Virus record (IMG/VR): IMGVR_UViG_3300037520_000900
Location: 16,277-80,276 of that record
DNA from: a virus
DNA: 64,000 nucleotides
Direction: 5' to 3' (one strand)
Of this stretch, positions 33,067 through 42,051 are shown in pieces (within the stretch, counting starts at the first letter, position 1; each line of letters starts with the position of its first letter). The position numbers and the translations under genes were made by a program. Below the pieces are notes generated by a model. It did no database searches, had not been told where the DNA came from, and worked only from the letters and a program-made list of their open reading frames with translations.

Positions 33067-33687
33067 ATGAATAATGAAATGGATTTAATGCAAAGACTAG
33101 CGGTCTCTAAAAAAATTATGGAAAAACATAGTGAAATTAAAAGAGGAGACGCAAGACAAACAACACCTATGGTTGAGGAATACTCACCAGTAAACGCAAA
33201 TTACAATTTACCTTCTGAACTTTTAACAGAATCAGAAGAAACAACACAAAGACATGACCCATCAGTTCCTTTAGATCAAAATAGAATATTAAATTCTAAA
33301 TTACCTGATGAAATCAAAAGGTTAATGATTGAACAACCAATAGTTCAACCAAGTTCTATGGGTGGAGGTGCGGTCTTATCTAATGATGTTATTGAGGGAG
33401 CGGCAAGATTGATGAAAAAAGATAAAATATCTGAAACACCCCAAACACAAATACCAAAACAAAAAATAACAGAAACACAATCATCATCTAACATTAATGT
33501 TAATGAAATTAAAAACATGATTAGAGATGTTGTAAGAGATACCGTAAGAGATGTTGTAAGAGAAGAATTAAAACAGGCTGGTATGGTTGTTGAATCAACA
33601 ACAAAGACTAACGAATCTTTACAATTTAAAGTTGGTAATACTTTATTTATTGGTAACGTAACAAAAGTCAAAAAGTTAGAAAAATAA
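33067..33687 (+). CDS. Coiled-coil structural protein, possibly scaffold or core
   Basis: 206 residues. The middle is Pro/Gln/Thr-rich and disordered. Residues about 145-175 (INVNEIKNMIRDVVRDTVRD then VVREELKQAG) form a clear amphipathic, heptad-like helix with repeated RDVV. The C-terminus (SLQFKVGNTLFIGNVTKVKK) is a short beta element. It is the last gene of the 31-33 kb unit, followed by a strong terminator. It may be a head core or linker protein. No recognised family. Confidence 0.5.
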   Translation: MNNEMDLMQRLAVSKKIMEKHSEIKRGDARQTTPMVEEYSPVNANYNLPSELLTESEETTQRHDPSVPLDQNRILNSKLPDEIKRLMIEQPIVQPSSMGGGAVLSNDVIEGAARLMKKDKISETPQTQIPKQKITETQSSSNINVNEIKNMIRDVVRDTVRDVVREELKQAGMVVESTTKTNESLQFKVGNTLFIGNVTKVKKLEK

Positions 33688-33707
33688 AAGTTTATTATTA
33701 GTTATTG

Positions 33708-33730
33708 AATCCACCTTATTAGGGTGGATT
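33708..33730 (+). terminator. Rho-independent terminator
   Basis: Plus strand 8-base-pair stem (AATCCACC / GGTGGATT), 7-base loop, then TTTTTGTTTT. It ends the small-virion-protein unit before the glycan island. Confidence 0.88.
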
Positions 33731-33773
33731 TTTTGTTTTATAATTATTATATTTTACTTAAATAGATTTTTAT

Positions 33774-34985
33774 ATGAGTAAAATTAAAGTATTAGTACTA
33801 CCATCAGATAGAACGGGAGTTGGGAAATTTCGTTCTGTAGACCCACACGTTATGTTACAAAATAATCACGGAGACGATTTTCATGTTGATATTGATTATG
33901 ATCCTAAAATTAATGATGTAAATTATTGGAAGCAATATGATATTGTTCATTTTCATAGAAGTATAGGTCAGGATTATAACATAGCCCCAACAATAATTCA
34001 AAACTTAAATAATTTAGGTATTGTAACCATTATGGATTTAGATGATTATTGGTTACCAACGAAAGAACACCCTGTACACCAGTTGGTATTGCAAAATAAA
34101 TTACATGAGAAAATCTTGGCAAATATGAAGGTTGCAGGGCATGTTATTACCACAACCTCCATTTTTGCAACAGAAATATCAAAATACAATAAAAATGTAT
34201 ATGTGTTACCAAACGCGATTAACCCAAATGAACCTCAGTTTCAAGCAGAAACAAAAAGTTCAGAAAAACTTAGGTTTGGTTGGTTAGGGGGGTCTTCTCA
34301 TTTACACGACCTTAAACTTTTAGACGGAACACTAAGTACGTTAACACAATTCAAAGATAATTTTAGTATGTATCTTTGTGGATTTGATACAAGGGGAACT
34401 GTAACAGAAATCAATCAACAAACGGGAGAACAAAAACAACGACCAATTAACCCTGAAGAAACTGTATGGGCTCGCTATGAAGAAATATTTACTGACAAAT
34501 ATAAATTAGTTGATGATAAACACAAAGAGTTTTTAATGAAATTTAAAGAAGAAGATTACGTTTCAGATACAGAAACTTTCTATAATAGAATTTGGACAAA
34601 ACCTGTTACAAGTTATGCGGCTAATTACAGATGGTTTGATGTATCATTGGCACCAATTAAAAATCATATCTTTAATAGAGTTAAATCACAACTTAAAGTT
34701 ATTGAGGCCGGATTCTATAAGAAGGCAATAATAGCATCAAACGTTGGTCCATATACTATAGACTTGAAACACTCATTACAAAATGGTAACTTTGTTGATG
34801 GAAACGCACTTTTAGTGGATGAGGTTAGAAATGGTGATTGGTCTAAGTACATGAAGAAATTAATTCAAAACCCTAATTGGGCGTACGATTTAGGTCAAAG
34901 ATTATATGAAACAGTGAAAGACACATATGATTTAAATAAAGTAACAAAAGATAGAGCAGAATTATATAAAACACTTAAAAAATAA
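33774..34985 (+). CDS. GT-B glycosyltransferase (GT4-like)
   Basis: 403 residues with a two-Rossmann layout. The N-terminal half has VLVLPSDRTGVGKFRSVDPH and YDIVHFHRSIG then TIMDLDDYW (acceptor side). The C-terminal half has LRFGWLGGSSHLHDLKLLDG (donor side, close to 'GWlG.s..h.' of GT4-like enzymes) and KVIEAGFYKKAIIASNVGPY, the region where GT4 enzymes bind the nucleotide sugar. First gene of the glycan island. Substrate unknown. A GT-B fold is well supported; family assignment less so. Confidence 0.8.
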   Translation: MSKIKVLVLPSDRTGVGKFRSVDPHVMLQNNHGDDFHVDIDYDPKINDVNYWKQYDIVHFHRSIGQDYNIAPTIIQNLNNLGIVTIMDLDDYWLPTKEHPVHQLVLQNKLHEKILANMKVAGHVITTTSIFATEISKYNKNVYVLPNAINPNEPQFQAETKSSEKLRFGWLGGSSHLHDLKLLDGTLSTLTQFKDNFSMYLCGFDTRGTVTEINQQTGEQKQRPINPEETVWARYEEIFTDKYKLVDDKHKEFLMKFKEEDYVSDTETFYNRIWTKPVTSYAANYRWFDVSLAPIKNHIFNRVKSQLKVIEAGFYKKAIIASNVGPYTIDLKHSLQNGNFVDGNALLVDEVRNGDWSKYMKKLIQNPNWAYDLGQRLYETVKDTYDLNKVTKDRAELYKTLKK

Positions 34986-34990
34986 AAATC

Positions 34991-35560
34991 ATGATAAACG
35001 AAACAGGTTATTGGAACAAAGAAGTGGCACCAAGTTGGCACGCACATAGTAAAGAATTAAATGACTGGTTAATTGATTATTTAAAAGATAACAAAGATGA
35101 AACGATTATAGATTTTGGTTGTGGTATGGCAACTTACTTAGAAAACTTTTACAAAAATGGTTTTAAAAAATTAATCGGTTTAGAAGGAGATCCCGTTAAA
35201 ACTGATTTTGAATTTGAAGTCTTAACTCAAAATTTAGCTCAAGAATTTAATTTAAATAAAAAAGGTATTGTTATTAGTTTAGAGGTTGGGGAGCACATTC
35301 CACAACAATATCAAGACACTTTTTTAAATAATTTAGATAGACATTGTAAAGACTTACTAATCGTATCATGGGCAATTAGAGGCCAAGGGGGTGTTGGTCA
35401 TTTTAATGAATTAAATAATGATGAAATAATACCTGAAATAGAAAAAAGAGGATTTAAATTAATGGATGAAGATACTAAATCAATAAGAGAGTGTATTAAA
35501 ACAGACTGTTTTTATTTCCAAAATACTTTAATGGTTTTTAAAAGACAAAAAAATGATTAA
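34991..35560 (+). CDS. SAM-dependent methyltransferase
   Basis: 189 residues. IIDFGCGMATYLENFYKNGF (about 40-59) is motif I with the Gly-rich SAM loop; LIGLEGDPVKTD follows as motif II acid, and VISLEVGEHIPQQYQD as motif IV/post. Class I fold. It follows the GT4-like enzyme by five bases and overlaps the exonuclease by eight. Likely methylates a sugar or lipid-linked intermediate. Substrate cannot be told from sequence. Confidence 0.8.
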   Translation: MINETGYWNKEVAPSWHAHSKELNDWLIDYLKDNKDETIIDFGCGMATYLENFYKNGFKKLIGLEGDPVKTDFEFEVLTQNLAQEFNLNKKGIVISLEVGEHIPQQYQDTFLNNLDRHCKDLLIVSWAIRGQGGVGHFNELNNDEIIPEIEKRGFKLMDEDTKSIRECIKTDCFYFQNTLMVFKRQKND

Positions 35561-36281
35561 TATACCCATAACAAAAATATTATTCTTGGACATTGAAACC
35601 GTTGGTCTTTGTAAGGATTGGTCAACATGTCAAGAAAGCAACCCAAAAGTTGCGGAACAATTTGTAAAATATTTTGATTGGTTTTTAAAAAGATTTCCTG
35701 AAGATAATTACGAAACAGACGGTCTTGAACAAGAACTTCAAAAGATGAATGATGTCTATTCTAAACGTTCTGCACTTGTTCCTGAGTTTGCAAAAATAGT
35801 TTGTGTGTCTATGGCCTTTGTTATGGAAAATGGTGATGTTAAAAGACAAACATTTTCAGGTGACGATGAAAAAGAACTATTACTTCAAGTAAGGAATTTA
35901 TTAGATAGGTGTCAAAAGTTAGATTTTTATCTCTGTGGTCATAACCTTAAAAACTTCGATATACCTATGATGGCAAAACGTATGATAATTAATGGTATAA
36001 TGCCATCAAAATTATTACCTTCATACGATACAAAACCTTGGGAAGTAAAAGCAATTGACACAAAAGAAATTTGGCAATATGGTGCATATTCATCAATAGG
36101 TTCATTAGATTTAGTTTGTGCAACATTAGATATACCAACACCAAAAGATGGTGAAATAAATGGTGGTATGGTACACGAAGCATATTGGAGTGGTGATCGA
36201 TTATCTGAAATTGCGGATTACTGCGAAAAAGACGTGGAAGTATTAATACACTTTATAAAAAAATTAAAAGAATTAAAATGA
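35553..36281 (+). CDS. 3'-5' exonuclease (DnaQ/PolB-exo-like)
   Basis: 242 residues. ILFLDIETVGL (motif I, DxE), then FYLCGHNLKNFDIPMMAKRM (motif II, H-N-x-x-x-FD), and IADYCEKDVEVLIHFI (motif III, YxxxD). Its shape is like the predicted PolB-like exonuclease family. A DNA proofreading-like or end-trimming function is probable. It lies oddly in the glycan island, overlapping the methyltransferase at its start and dUTPase at its end, so it belongs to a mixed operon. Confidence 0.85.
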   Translation: MINIPITKILFLDIETVGLCKDWSTCQESNPKVAEQFVKYFDWFLKRFPEDNYETDGLEQELQKMNDVYSKRSALVPEFAKIVCVSMAFVMENGDVKRQTFSGDDEKELLLQVRNLLDRCQKLDFYLCGHNLKNFDIPMMAKRMIINGIMPSKLLPSYDTKPWEVKAIDTKEIWQYGAYSSIGSLDLVCATLDIPTPKDGEINGGMVHEAYWSGDRLSEIADYCEKDVEVLIHFIKKLKELK

Positions 36282-36877
36282 TGGAAGATTTAGAAGGATT
36301 AAGAAAACAATTGAGCACATTAAAAAACATTCAATCAGACGGGTATAATTTAAATACTGAAAGTACTTCATCGTTGTTTGAAAGTTTGGGAATTAATTTT
36401 GATGAGCTTAGTGATCAATTTGATAGTCAGTTTGAACAAAAATTACAATTACAGTATACAAATGATTCGGAAAATAATGAACCCGAATACGCTTACGGGT
36501 CAGATTCCGGATTTGATTTAAGATCAACCGAAGAATTGTGGGTTCAAGCAAATGGTAGACTGTTAGTACCAACAGGATTAAGGTTTGATATACCCGATGG
36601 TTATGAAATTCAAGTAAGAAGTAAAAGTGGTTTAGCTCTTAAACAAGGACTTATGGTTTTAAACTCACCAGGAACTGTTGATAGTGGGTATCAAGGAGAA
36701 GTTAAAGTTATAATTTTTAATACTACTAATGAAAGAATTAAAATAGAAAAAGGCCAAAAAATTGCACAAGCGGTTCTTTGTCCTGTAGTAAATGGAAAAT
36801 GGGTTAATTTGGTTAAGGTAGAAGAAATCGGTGAAAAAGACCGAAACGATAAAGGATTTGGTTCAACTGGATTGTAA
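36278..36877 (+). CDS. dut: dUTPase with N-terminal extension
   Basis: 199 residues. The trimeric dUTPase motifs are all present: I GSDSGFDLRS, II VRSKSGLAL, III GTVDSGYQGEVKVIIFN (the catalytic Asp and the Tyr base-stacking residue), IV GQKIAQAVLCPV, V NDKGFGSTGL, the Gly-rich tail that closes the site. A 65-residue lead (coiled, EDLEGLRKQLSTLKNIQ) is not found in typical dUTPases of about 150 residues and may link the trimer to another protein. It converts dUTP to dUMP, keeping uracil out of phage DNA and supplying dTMP. Confidence 0.97.
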   Translation: MMEDLEGLRKQLSTLKNIQSDGYNLNTESTSSLFESLGINFDELSDQFDSQFEQKLQLQYTNDSENNEPEYAYGSDSGFDLRSTEELWVQANGRLLVPTGLRFDIPDGYEIQVRSKSGLALKQGLMVLNSPGTVDSGYQGEVKVIIFNTTNERIKIEKGQKIAQAVLCPVVNGKWVNLVKVEEIGEKDRNDKGFGSTGL

Positions 36878-36878
36878 T

Positions 36879-37754
36879 ATGGAAAAAATAGATGTTTGTA
36901 TCACGGTATTTGGTAAACCATACCAAACGATTGTAACATTAAAAAGTTTGTTAAAATATTCTGCATCTAAAATAGATAAAATTTATTTAATAGAAGAAAA
37001 AAATCAACCGATAGATTATGATTTTAATTTAATAAAAAATGAATTAGGTTATGAAAATTTTGAAAGATTTATCCCAAACTTTTATTTAGGTTTTGGGTTT
37101 TCAAATTTTGATGAAGCCAAAAAAAATGAAGAGTACAGAAAATCATTGAGGTACGAATACGGAATACAATCAACAGATAAAAAATACATTTTAATTATAC
37201 ATAATGACGTATTATTTAAAGGCGACATTGTTACTGAAATGTTAAAAGAAAGTAATGGGTATTTTGGTATTGGGGATATTGGTCAATGTTGGAACTGCCC
37301 GTTTAATACCGAATCTTTATGTAACGGATCCAGATTACAAGAAAATATTGACATGAATCATGATTATAATGAGGTTATTAAAATTGTCGAAAAACATAAT
37401 ACTACGAGAATTGCTAATCACGGTAAAAAATATATCGATAAAAATAACCCATTTCCTATGCCTGAGTGTAGAATAAATGAATGGTGCGCACTTGTGAATG
37501 TTGACATGTATAAAAAAGAAGTAATCCCAAACGGGGAAGCTTCACCTATTGGTGGTATTTTTAATATTGATATTGGTGATAAATGGTTTTATGATATGGT
37601 AAAAAAGGGACATAAGTTTAAACACTTTAACATATATGATTACTGCACCCATGGTTTTTTTTCAGAAGTAGGTAATGGACATACGTCTATGTTTAATAAA
37701 AAAATGTATGAAGATGATGAAATAAGGGCAAAAAATTTTTTAAAAACATTATAG
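36879..37754 (+). CDS. Glycosyltransferase, GT-A-like
   Basis: I place the start at ATG 36879, one base after the dUTPase stop, giving 291 residues; an upstream start at 36831 would overlap the dUTPase. It begins MEKIDVCITVFGKPYQTIVT and has a strand with YILIIHNDVLF near the middle, the position of the metal-binding acid of GT-A enzymes. Cys-rich DIGQCWNCPFNTESLCNG may be a small metal site. CALVNVDMYKKEVIP and a C-terminal GHKFKHFNIYDYCTHGFFSE resemble GT2-like enzymes of phage glycan clusters. Acceptor and donor unknown. Confidence 0.7.
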   Translation: MEKIDVCITVFGKPYQTIVTLKSLLKYSASKIDKIYLIEEKNQPIDYDFNLIKNELGYENFERFIPNFYLGFGFSNFDEAKKNEEYRKSLRYEYGIQSTDKKYILIIHNDVLFKGDIVTEMLKESNGYFGIGDIGQCWNCPFNTESLCNGSRLQENIDMNHDYNEVIKIVEKHNTTRIANHGKKYIDKNNPFPMPECRINEWCALVNVDMYKKEVIPNGEASPIGGIFNIDIGDKWFYDMVKKGHKFKHFNIYDYCTHGFFSEVGNGHTSMFNKKMYEDDEIRAKNFLKTL

Positions 37755-37755
37755 A

Positions 37756-39261
37756 ATGATAACAATAATATATTCAACACATAAAGATAAAGAATACAAT
37801 GATAAATTTAACGACCATCTTGTATTAACTTCTGGTCTCCAAGGGGTTCAAATTTTACCTTATGAAAACCACAACCAATACTCATTGGCTGAAGTTTACA
37901 ATCGTGGAATATCAGAATCAAAATATAATATTGTTGTTTGTTGTCATAACGATATTAAATTAGAAAAAAATTGGGGTAAAAAACTTTTAGAAGATTTTAA
38001 TAAAAACCATGAGTTTGGTATAATTGGCAAGGCCGGATCTTGTTATTTTCCTGAGTCTGGTGTTTATTGGGAAAGGTTACAACAAACAATGGTTGGCCAG
38101 GTTTATCATCACCCGAACAATCAAAAAAAGTTTCTAAGTAAATACTCACCTAAATTACCATTCTTAATTCCTGTTGTTACAGTGGATGGTCTTTTTATTT
38201 CATTTGATAAGACAAAAATTAAACATAGATTTGATGAATCTTACGGTAAGTTTCACTTTTACGATCATGGGTTTGCGGTGCCAAATTACTTAGATGGAGT
38301 TAAATTAGGTGTGACTTCATCTTTTGAAATAACACATCAATCAATCGGGCAACCTAATCAAGAATTTTGGGAAAGCAAAGAAAAGTTTGTTGAAAAGTGG
38401 GGTAGTAAACTACCTTTAGACTTAAAACCTAATTTTGTTTATGCCCCTGAGATAAAGACAAAAAAATTTAAAAAATTAGGTAGGGTTGCAATAATAATAC
38501 CAACAAAAGGAAATGTTAAAATATTAATGGATTGTATTGACTCATTTTACGAACACTGTGATAATGAGGTGTTTGATATTTTTATAGCAGATACGGGATC
38601 AACAAATGAAGAAAAAGACGAAATAAAACTAAAAATAAAAGAAAGAAAAAACATTAATTTTATTGAGTATGATTATTATAATTTTGCTAAAATAAATAAC
38701 GATGTTGTAAAAAATTATTTAGACGATAAGTATGAATTTATACTTTTTTGTAATAATGACATTAAAATATTGAATGATGTTATTACAGGGTTCTTAGATG
38801 TTTTTGAAAAAAATAAAAAAACAGGGACAGTAGGGGGTAGATTACATTATGCAGACAACACCATACAACATGATGGTATTTTTATGGCAATAATAAAAAA
38901 ATCATTAGAAGTTGGTCACATTAATTTAAAAAATTATTATAACCATAACATTGGTGTTGTAAATGTTTTTGGAAACACGGGCGGTTTATTAATGATAAGA
39001 AAAAAATTATTTGAAAATGTTGGATTTTTTAATGAAAATTATATATCTTGTTTTGAGGATGTGGAACTAAATTTAGAATGTAATTATTTAGGGTTTGAAA
39101 ATTATGAAAATTCTAATTGTGTTGCATACCATTATGAATCATTGTCTAGAGATTTGGACACTGATAAATTAAAAAAATTACAATTTGATTATATAAACTC
39201 ATTAGTACCTACAGTACAAAAAAGATGGGAAAAAATAAAAAATAAAATATTAATAATGTAA
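37756..39261 (+). CDS. Two-domain GT2-type glycosyltransferase
   Basis: 501 residues. Domain 1 (about 1-220): MITIIYSTHKDKEYNDKF, a NRGISESKYNIVVCCHNDIK (donor site, HND) and PVVTVDGLFISF. Domain 2 (about 240-480): VAIIIPTKGNVKILMDCIDS, IADTGSTNEEKDE, FILFCNNDIKILND (NND metal site), GGRLHYADNTIQHDG, GNTGGLLMIRKKLFENVGFF and CFEDVELNLECNYLG (EDVEL acid). Both halves have GT-A features, so it may add two sugars as in polymerising bifunctional transferases. Overlap-free but close to its neighbours in the island. Confidence 0.85.
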   Translation: MITIIYSTHKDKEYNDKFNDHLVLTSGLQGVQILPYENHNQYSLAEVYNRGISESKYNIVVCCHNDIKLEKNWGKKLLEDFNKNHEFGIIGKAGSCYFPESGVYWERLQQTMVGQVYHHPNNQKKFLSKYSPKLPFLIPVVTVDGLFISFDKTKIKHRFDESYGKFHFYDHGFAVPNYLDGVKLGVTSSFEITHQSIGQPNQEFWESKEKFVEKWGSKLPLDLKPNFVYAPEIKTKKFKKLGRVAIIIPTKGNVKILMDCIDSFYEHCDNEVFDIFIADTGSTNEEKDEIKLKIKERKNINFIEYDYYNFAKINNDVVKNYLDDKYEFILFCNNDIKILNDVITGFLDVFEKNKKTGTVGGRLHYADNTIQHDGIFMAIIKKSLEVGHINLKNYYNHNIGVVNVFGNTGGLLMIRKKLFENVGFFNENYISCFEDVELNLECNYLGFENYENSNCVAYHYESLSRDLDTDKLKKLQFDYINSLVPTVQKRWEKIKNKILIM

Positions 39262-39263
39262 AT

Positions 39264-39896
39264 ATGTTTAATGTTATTACTCCACTAGCAAGATTTAATA
39301 ATCTAAATGATTTAACCAAACATTTATCAAACAAAGGTATAAGATGGCATGTTATTACCGATAGCGACTCAAATCAAAATTTAGAAATAGAAAATGAATG
39401 GACTAAACATTATATTTGTCCTAATGAAGGACAAACTTTTTGGGAAAGATGTAATTTTTCAATTAATTGGTTTATTGAAAATCAAGAAATAAATGATGAT
39501 GAATATTATTGTATTTTAAATGACGACGATGGGTATGAAAATGACTTTTTTAATAAAATTAAAAAATATATCTATGAAAGTGAATCCCAAAAAAGACCCA
39601 ACGATCTTATTATATGTTCAATGTTAAGGGGACATAATACACCAATGGACGCAATACCTGTAAGGAGGCACCCCACAAATACTTTATTTGCTAGACCAGA
39701 TCTAATGACAGTTGGTAATGTTGGTGTTGAACAGTTTATTGTTAAAGGAAAAATACTAAAAAATCACAGGTTACCATTAACAACTTGTGGTGATGGTGAG
39801 CTTATAACATTATTAGTAAAACTATATGACACACTTTATTTACCTGAAGTTTATGTTTGGTTTAACTACTTTGAACCGGGTAGATGGAATAAATAA
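39264..39896 (+). CDS. Glycosyltransferase-like protein (GT-A)
   Basis: 210 residues. Begins MFNVITPLARFNNLNDLTKH. The DDEYYCILNDDDGYENDFFN segment (about 77-96) carries a DDD metal site, then DLIICSMLRGHNTPMDAIPV and CGDGELITLLV. Shorter than typical GT2 enzymes, so it may be an inactive or minimal transferase. It sits between the two-domain GT and a small island protein. Confidence 0.65.
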   Translation: MFNVITPLARFNNLNDLTKHLSNKGIRWHVITDSDSNQNLEIENEWTKHYICPNEGQTFWERCNFSINWFIENQEINDDEYYCILNDDDGYENDFFNKIKKYIYESESQKRPNDLIICSMLRGHNTPMDAIPVRRHPTNTLFARPDLMTVGNVGVEQFIVKGKILKNHRLPLTTCGDGELITLLVKLYDTLYLPEVYVWFNYFEPGRWNK

Positions 39897-39912
39897 AATT
39901 AATTAAATTTAT

Positions 39913-40167
39913 ATGGAAACAATCGGTAACTTAATTGATAAATTAACTGTAACTAATATTCGTATATGGATGGCCGAGGATATTAAAAGAAAAAACGATG
40001 CAACGGATTTTGAGATTGCAAATGCAACAAAGATTACGAATGTTGCAAATCAACAAAGAAATGACCTTATACAAGAAATTGATGAGTTGATTAATTATTT
40101 GGTTGAAAATAAAAAATCTCAAAAACTTTACAAACAAGGATCAAATAAAATGTACGGAAAGCAATAA
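39913..40167 (+). CDS. Small island protein (84 aa), possibly DUF4254-like
   Basis: METIGNLIDKLTVTNIRIWM then AEDIKRKNDATDFEIANATK and NQQRNDLIQEIDELINYLVE. A helical pattern with 'id.L...n.r.w..ed ... qRN.LI.EID', seen from memory in small genes of sugar-nucleotide clusters. It comes just before the dehydratase-like gene. Its role is unknown. Confidence 0.5.
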   Translation: METIGNLIDKLTVTNIRIWMAEDIKRKNDATDFEIANATKITNVANQQRNDLIQEIDELINYLVENKKSQKLYKQGSNKMYGKQ

Positions 40168-40168
40168 A

Positions 40169-41119
40169 ATGAAAATTTTAATTACGGGACCACTAGGACA
40201 AGATGGTAAAATTTTAACTAAAATATTAGAAAATAAACACGAATTAATTGGTGTATGTAGATTAAACGTACCCCACCAAAAAGTAATTGACCATAACAAG
40301 CATTTTAAAATTGAGTTGTGTATGTCGGACTTAACTGATATTGGGTATGTTGAGCAATTAATAAAATCAGTTAAACCTGAAATAATAATTAATTTTGCTG
40401 GTGAAACGAACGTAATAGACCCTTGGTCTAATGTGTATGAAACCTTTAATCAAAATTTTAAAATTGTTTTTAATTTTTTAGAATCAATAAAAAAAGTAAA
40501 TAGGGACATATTTTTTTTTCAATCGTCATCATCTTTAATGTTTGGTAAATCTAAAGAACGTATAATAAATGAAAAAAGTTACTTTTCACCTCTTTACCCT
40601 TATGGGGTTTCTAAGTTAACATCTCATAATTTATTAGATGAATATAGATTTAAATATAATATTAAATGTTGCTCTGGTATTTTTTTTAATCACGATTCTT
40701 TTTACAGAAATGAAAAATTTATAACAAAAAAAATATCAACACATATTTGTGACATATTAATGGGATCAAAAAAAAAATTAAACTTGTATAATCTTAATTT
40801 TTATAGAGATTTAAGTCATGCAGAAGACTTTATGAAGGCAGTTGAAATAATAATAGAAAAAAAACTAAATGAAAATTTTGTTTTTAGTAGTGGTAATGAG
40901 GTTAATTTTTTAGACTTATCTAAAAAATTTTTTTATAAACACAATCTTGATTTTATGGAATTTGTAGAATACACTGAGGATAAAAAAGATACTGAGTTTC
41001 AATATAATATTATTGGGGACAGTACCAAATTAAAATCTTTTGGGTGGTCCCCAAAATATAATACAGATGATTTAATAAATGATATGGTAATTAAAGAAAT
41101 AAAATATAGAAACAGATGA
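40169..41119 (+). CDS. GMD-like short-chain dehydrogenase/reductase (second copy)
   Basis: Start at ATG 40169, directly after the preceding stop, giving 316 residues; an upstream start would run through the previous gene. MKILITGPLGQDGKILTKIL is the NAD(P) loop; IINFAGETNVIDPWSNVY, FFFQSSSSLMFG and SPLYPYGVSKLTSHNLLDEY give the Ser and YxxxK catalytic sites; GIFFNHDSFYRNEKFITKKI copies the 'giLFNHESprRg..FVTrKi' segment of GDP-mannose dehydratase. It looks like a diverged GMD; RHDS-type reductase or epimerase activity is possible. Extremely AT-rich coding sequence. Confidence 0.8.
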   Translation: MKILITGPLGQDGKILTKILENKHELIGVCRLNVPHQKVIDHNKHFKIELCMSDLTDIGYVEQLIKSVKPEIIINFAGETNVIDPWSNVYETFNQNFKIVFNFLESIKKVNRDIFFFQSSSSLMFGKSKERIINEKSYFSPLYPYGVSKLTSHNLLDEYRFKYNIKCCSGIFFNHDSFYRNEKFITKKISTHICDILMGSKKKLNLYNLNFYRDLSHAEDFMKAVEIIIEKKLNENFVFSSGNEVNFLDLSKKFFYKHNLDFMEFVEYTEDKKDTEFQYNIIGDSTKLKSFGWSPKYNTDDLINDMVIKEIKYRNR

Positions 41120-42051
41120 GTGTAATTTTTATAAATCATGTAAAATCACAGTGTGGTGTTTATGAAATTGGTAAAAGAATTTTCGATTTAATAGATAAAA
41201 AAACTTTACCTGTTAAATATTTTGAAACCTCAGTAAATGGTCTTAATGAATACCTTAAAATAATAGAGACAGAAAAACCTGATTTTATTTTATATAACTA
41301 TTTTTCGGTTACACTACCGTATTTAAATAAATCACTATTTAAAATGTTTCCTAATATAAAACACATTGGGATAATTCACGATCCCCTAACCCCTCAAATG
41401 ATTGATTTTTATAACAATACTTTTGACTGTTGGGTAATTCATGATCAAACAAATAAATCAATTAGTAATAATAAATTTACAACTGTTAGACCTATAAGAA
41501 GATTTGAAAAATTAGAAAAAAAACCTAATGGTACATTACAAATAGGTTCACACGGTTTTAGCGTATCACCGTGGAAGATGTTTGATAAAATTATAGATTT
41601 AATTAATCATGAATTTGATGAAGTTGTAATAAATATGAATATAACTCAAGCAACTTTTGGTGGTTACGAAGACCCTAAAAGATTTGACAATTGGAGAAAA
41701 TTAATAACCAAAAAAAATGTTCATTTAAATATTACAAATACGTATTATGAAACGGAGAATGAACTAATAAATTACTTATCAAAAAATGATTTAAATGTTT
41801 ATTTTTACAACCCCCCACACGAATTTGTTGGTGTTGGTGGTAGCGCAGATTTAGCAGTTAGTTCCCAATCCAGTCTGGTTGTTAACAACACATATATGTA
41901 TAGACATTTTCATGATTATTTAGGATTTTTTGAACAAAAAAATAATTTAACGTCATTTTTAGATAACAAAAAAGAAGTAAAAAAATTGTACGATTTATGG
42001 TCACCTGAAAAAATGACACAAGATTATAAAAATATGATAGAATCATTATGA
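41116..42051 (+). CDS. Putative glycosyltransferase, tandem paralogue 1
   Basis: 311 residues. MSVIFINHVKSQCGVYEIGK, DFILYNYFSVTLPYLNKSLF, IGIIHDPLTP, LQIGSHGFSVSPWKMFDKII and DLNVYFYNPPHEFVGVGGSA. The 'C-G-V-Y/H' N-terminal loop and a strand/helix C-terminal half fit a GT-B fold with the donor site around IGSHGFS and GVGGSADLAV. It overlaps the previous gene by four and the next by four bases. Substrate unknown. Similar in layout to the following gene. Confidence 0.6.
   Translation: MSVIFINHVKSQCGVYEIGKRIFDLIDKKTLPVKYFETSVNGLNEYLKIIETEKPDFILYNYFSVTLPYLNKSLFKMFPNIKHIGIIHDPLTPQMIDFYNNTFDCWVIHDQTNKSISNNKFTTVRPIRRFEKLEKKPNGTLQIGSHGFSVSPWKMFDKIIDLINHEFDEVVINMNITQATFGGYEDPKRFDNWRKLITKKNVHLNITNTYYETENELINYLSKNDLNVYFYNPPHEFVGVGGSADLAVSSQSSLVVNNTYMYRHFHDYLGFFEQKNNLTSFLDNKKEVKKLYDLWSPEKMTQDYKNMIESL

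Noticed and set aside
36831-36878. Upstream start for the glycosyltransferase at 36879
   Set aside because: It overlaps the dUTPase C-terminal motif V; ATG 36879 follows directly after the dUTPase stop and begins a normal GT-A strand.
40103-40168. Upstream start for the GMD-like gene
   Set aside because: It reads through the preceding gene; ATG 40169 begins MKILITGPLGQDG, the standard NAD-loop start.
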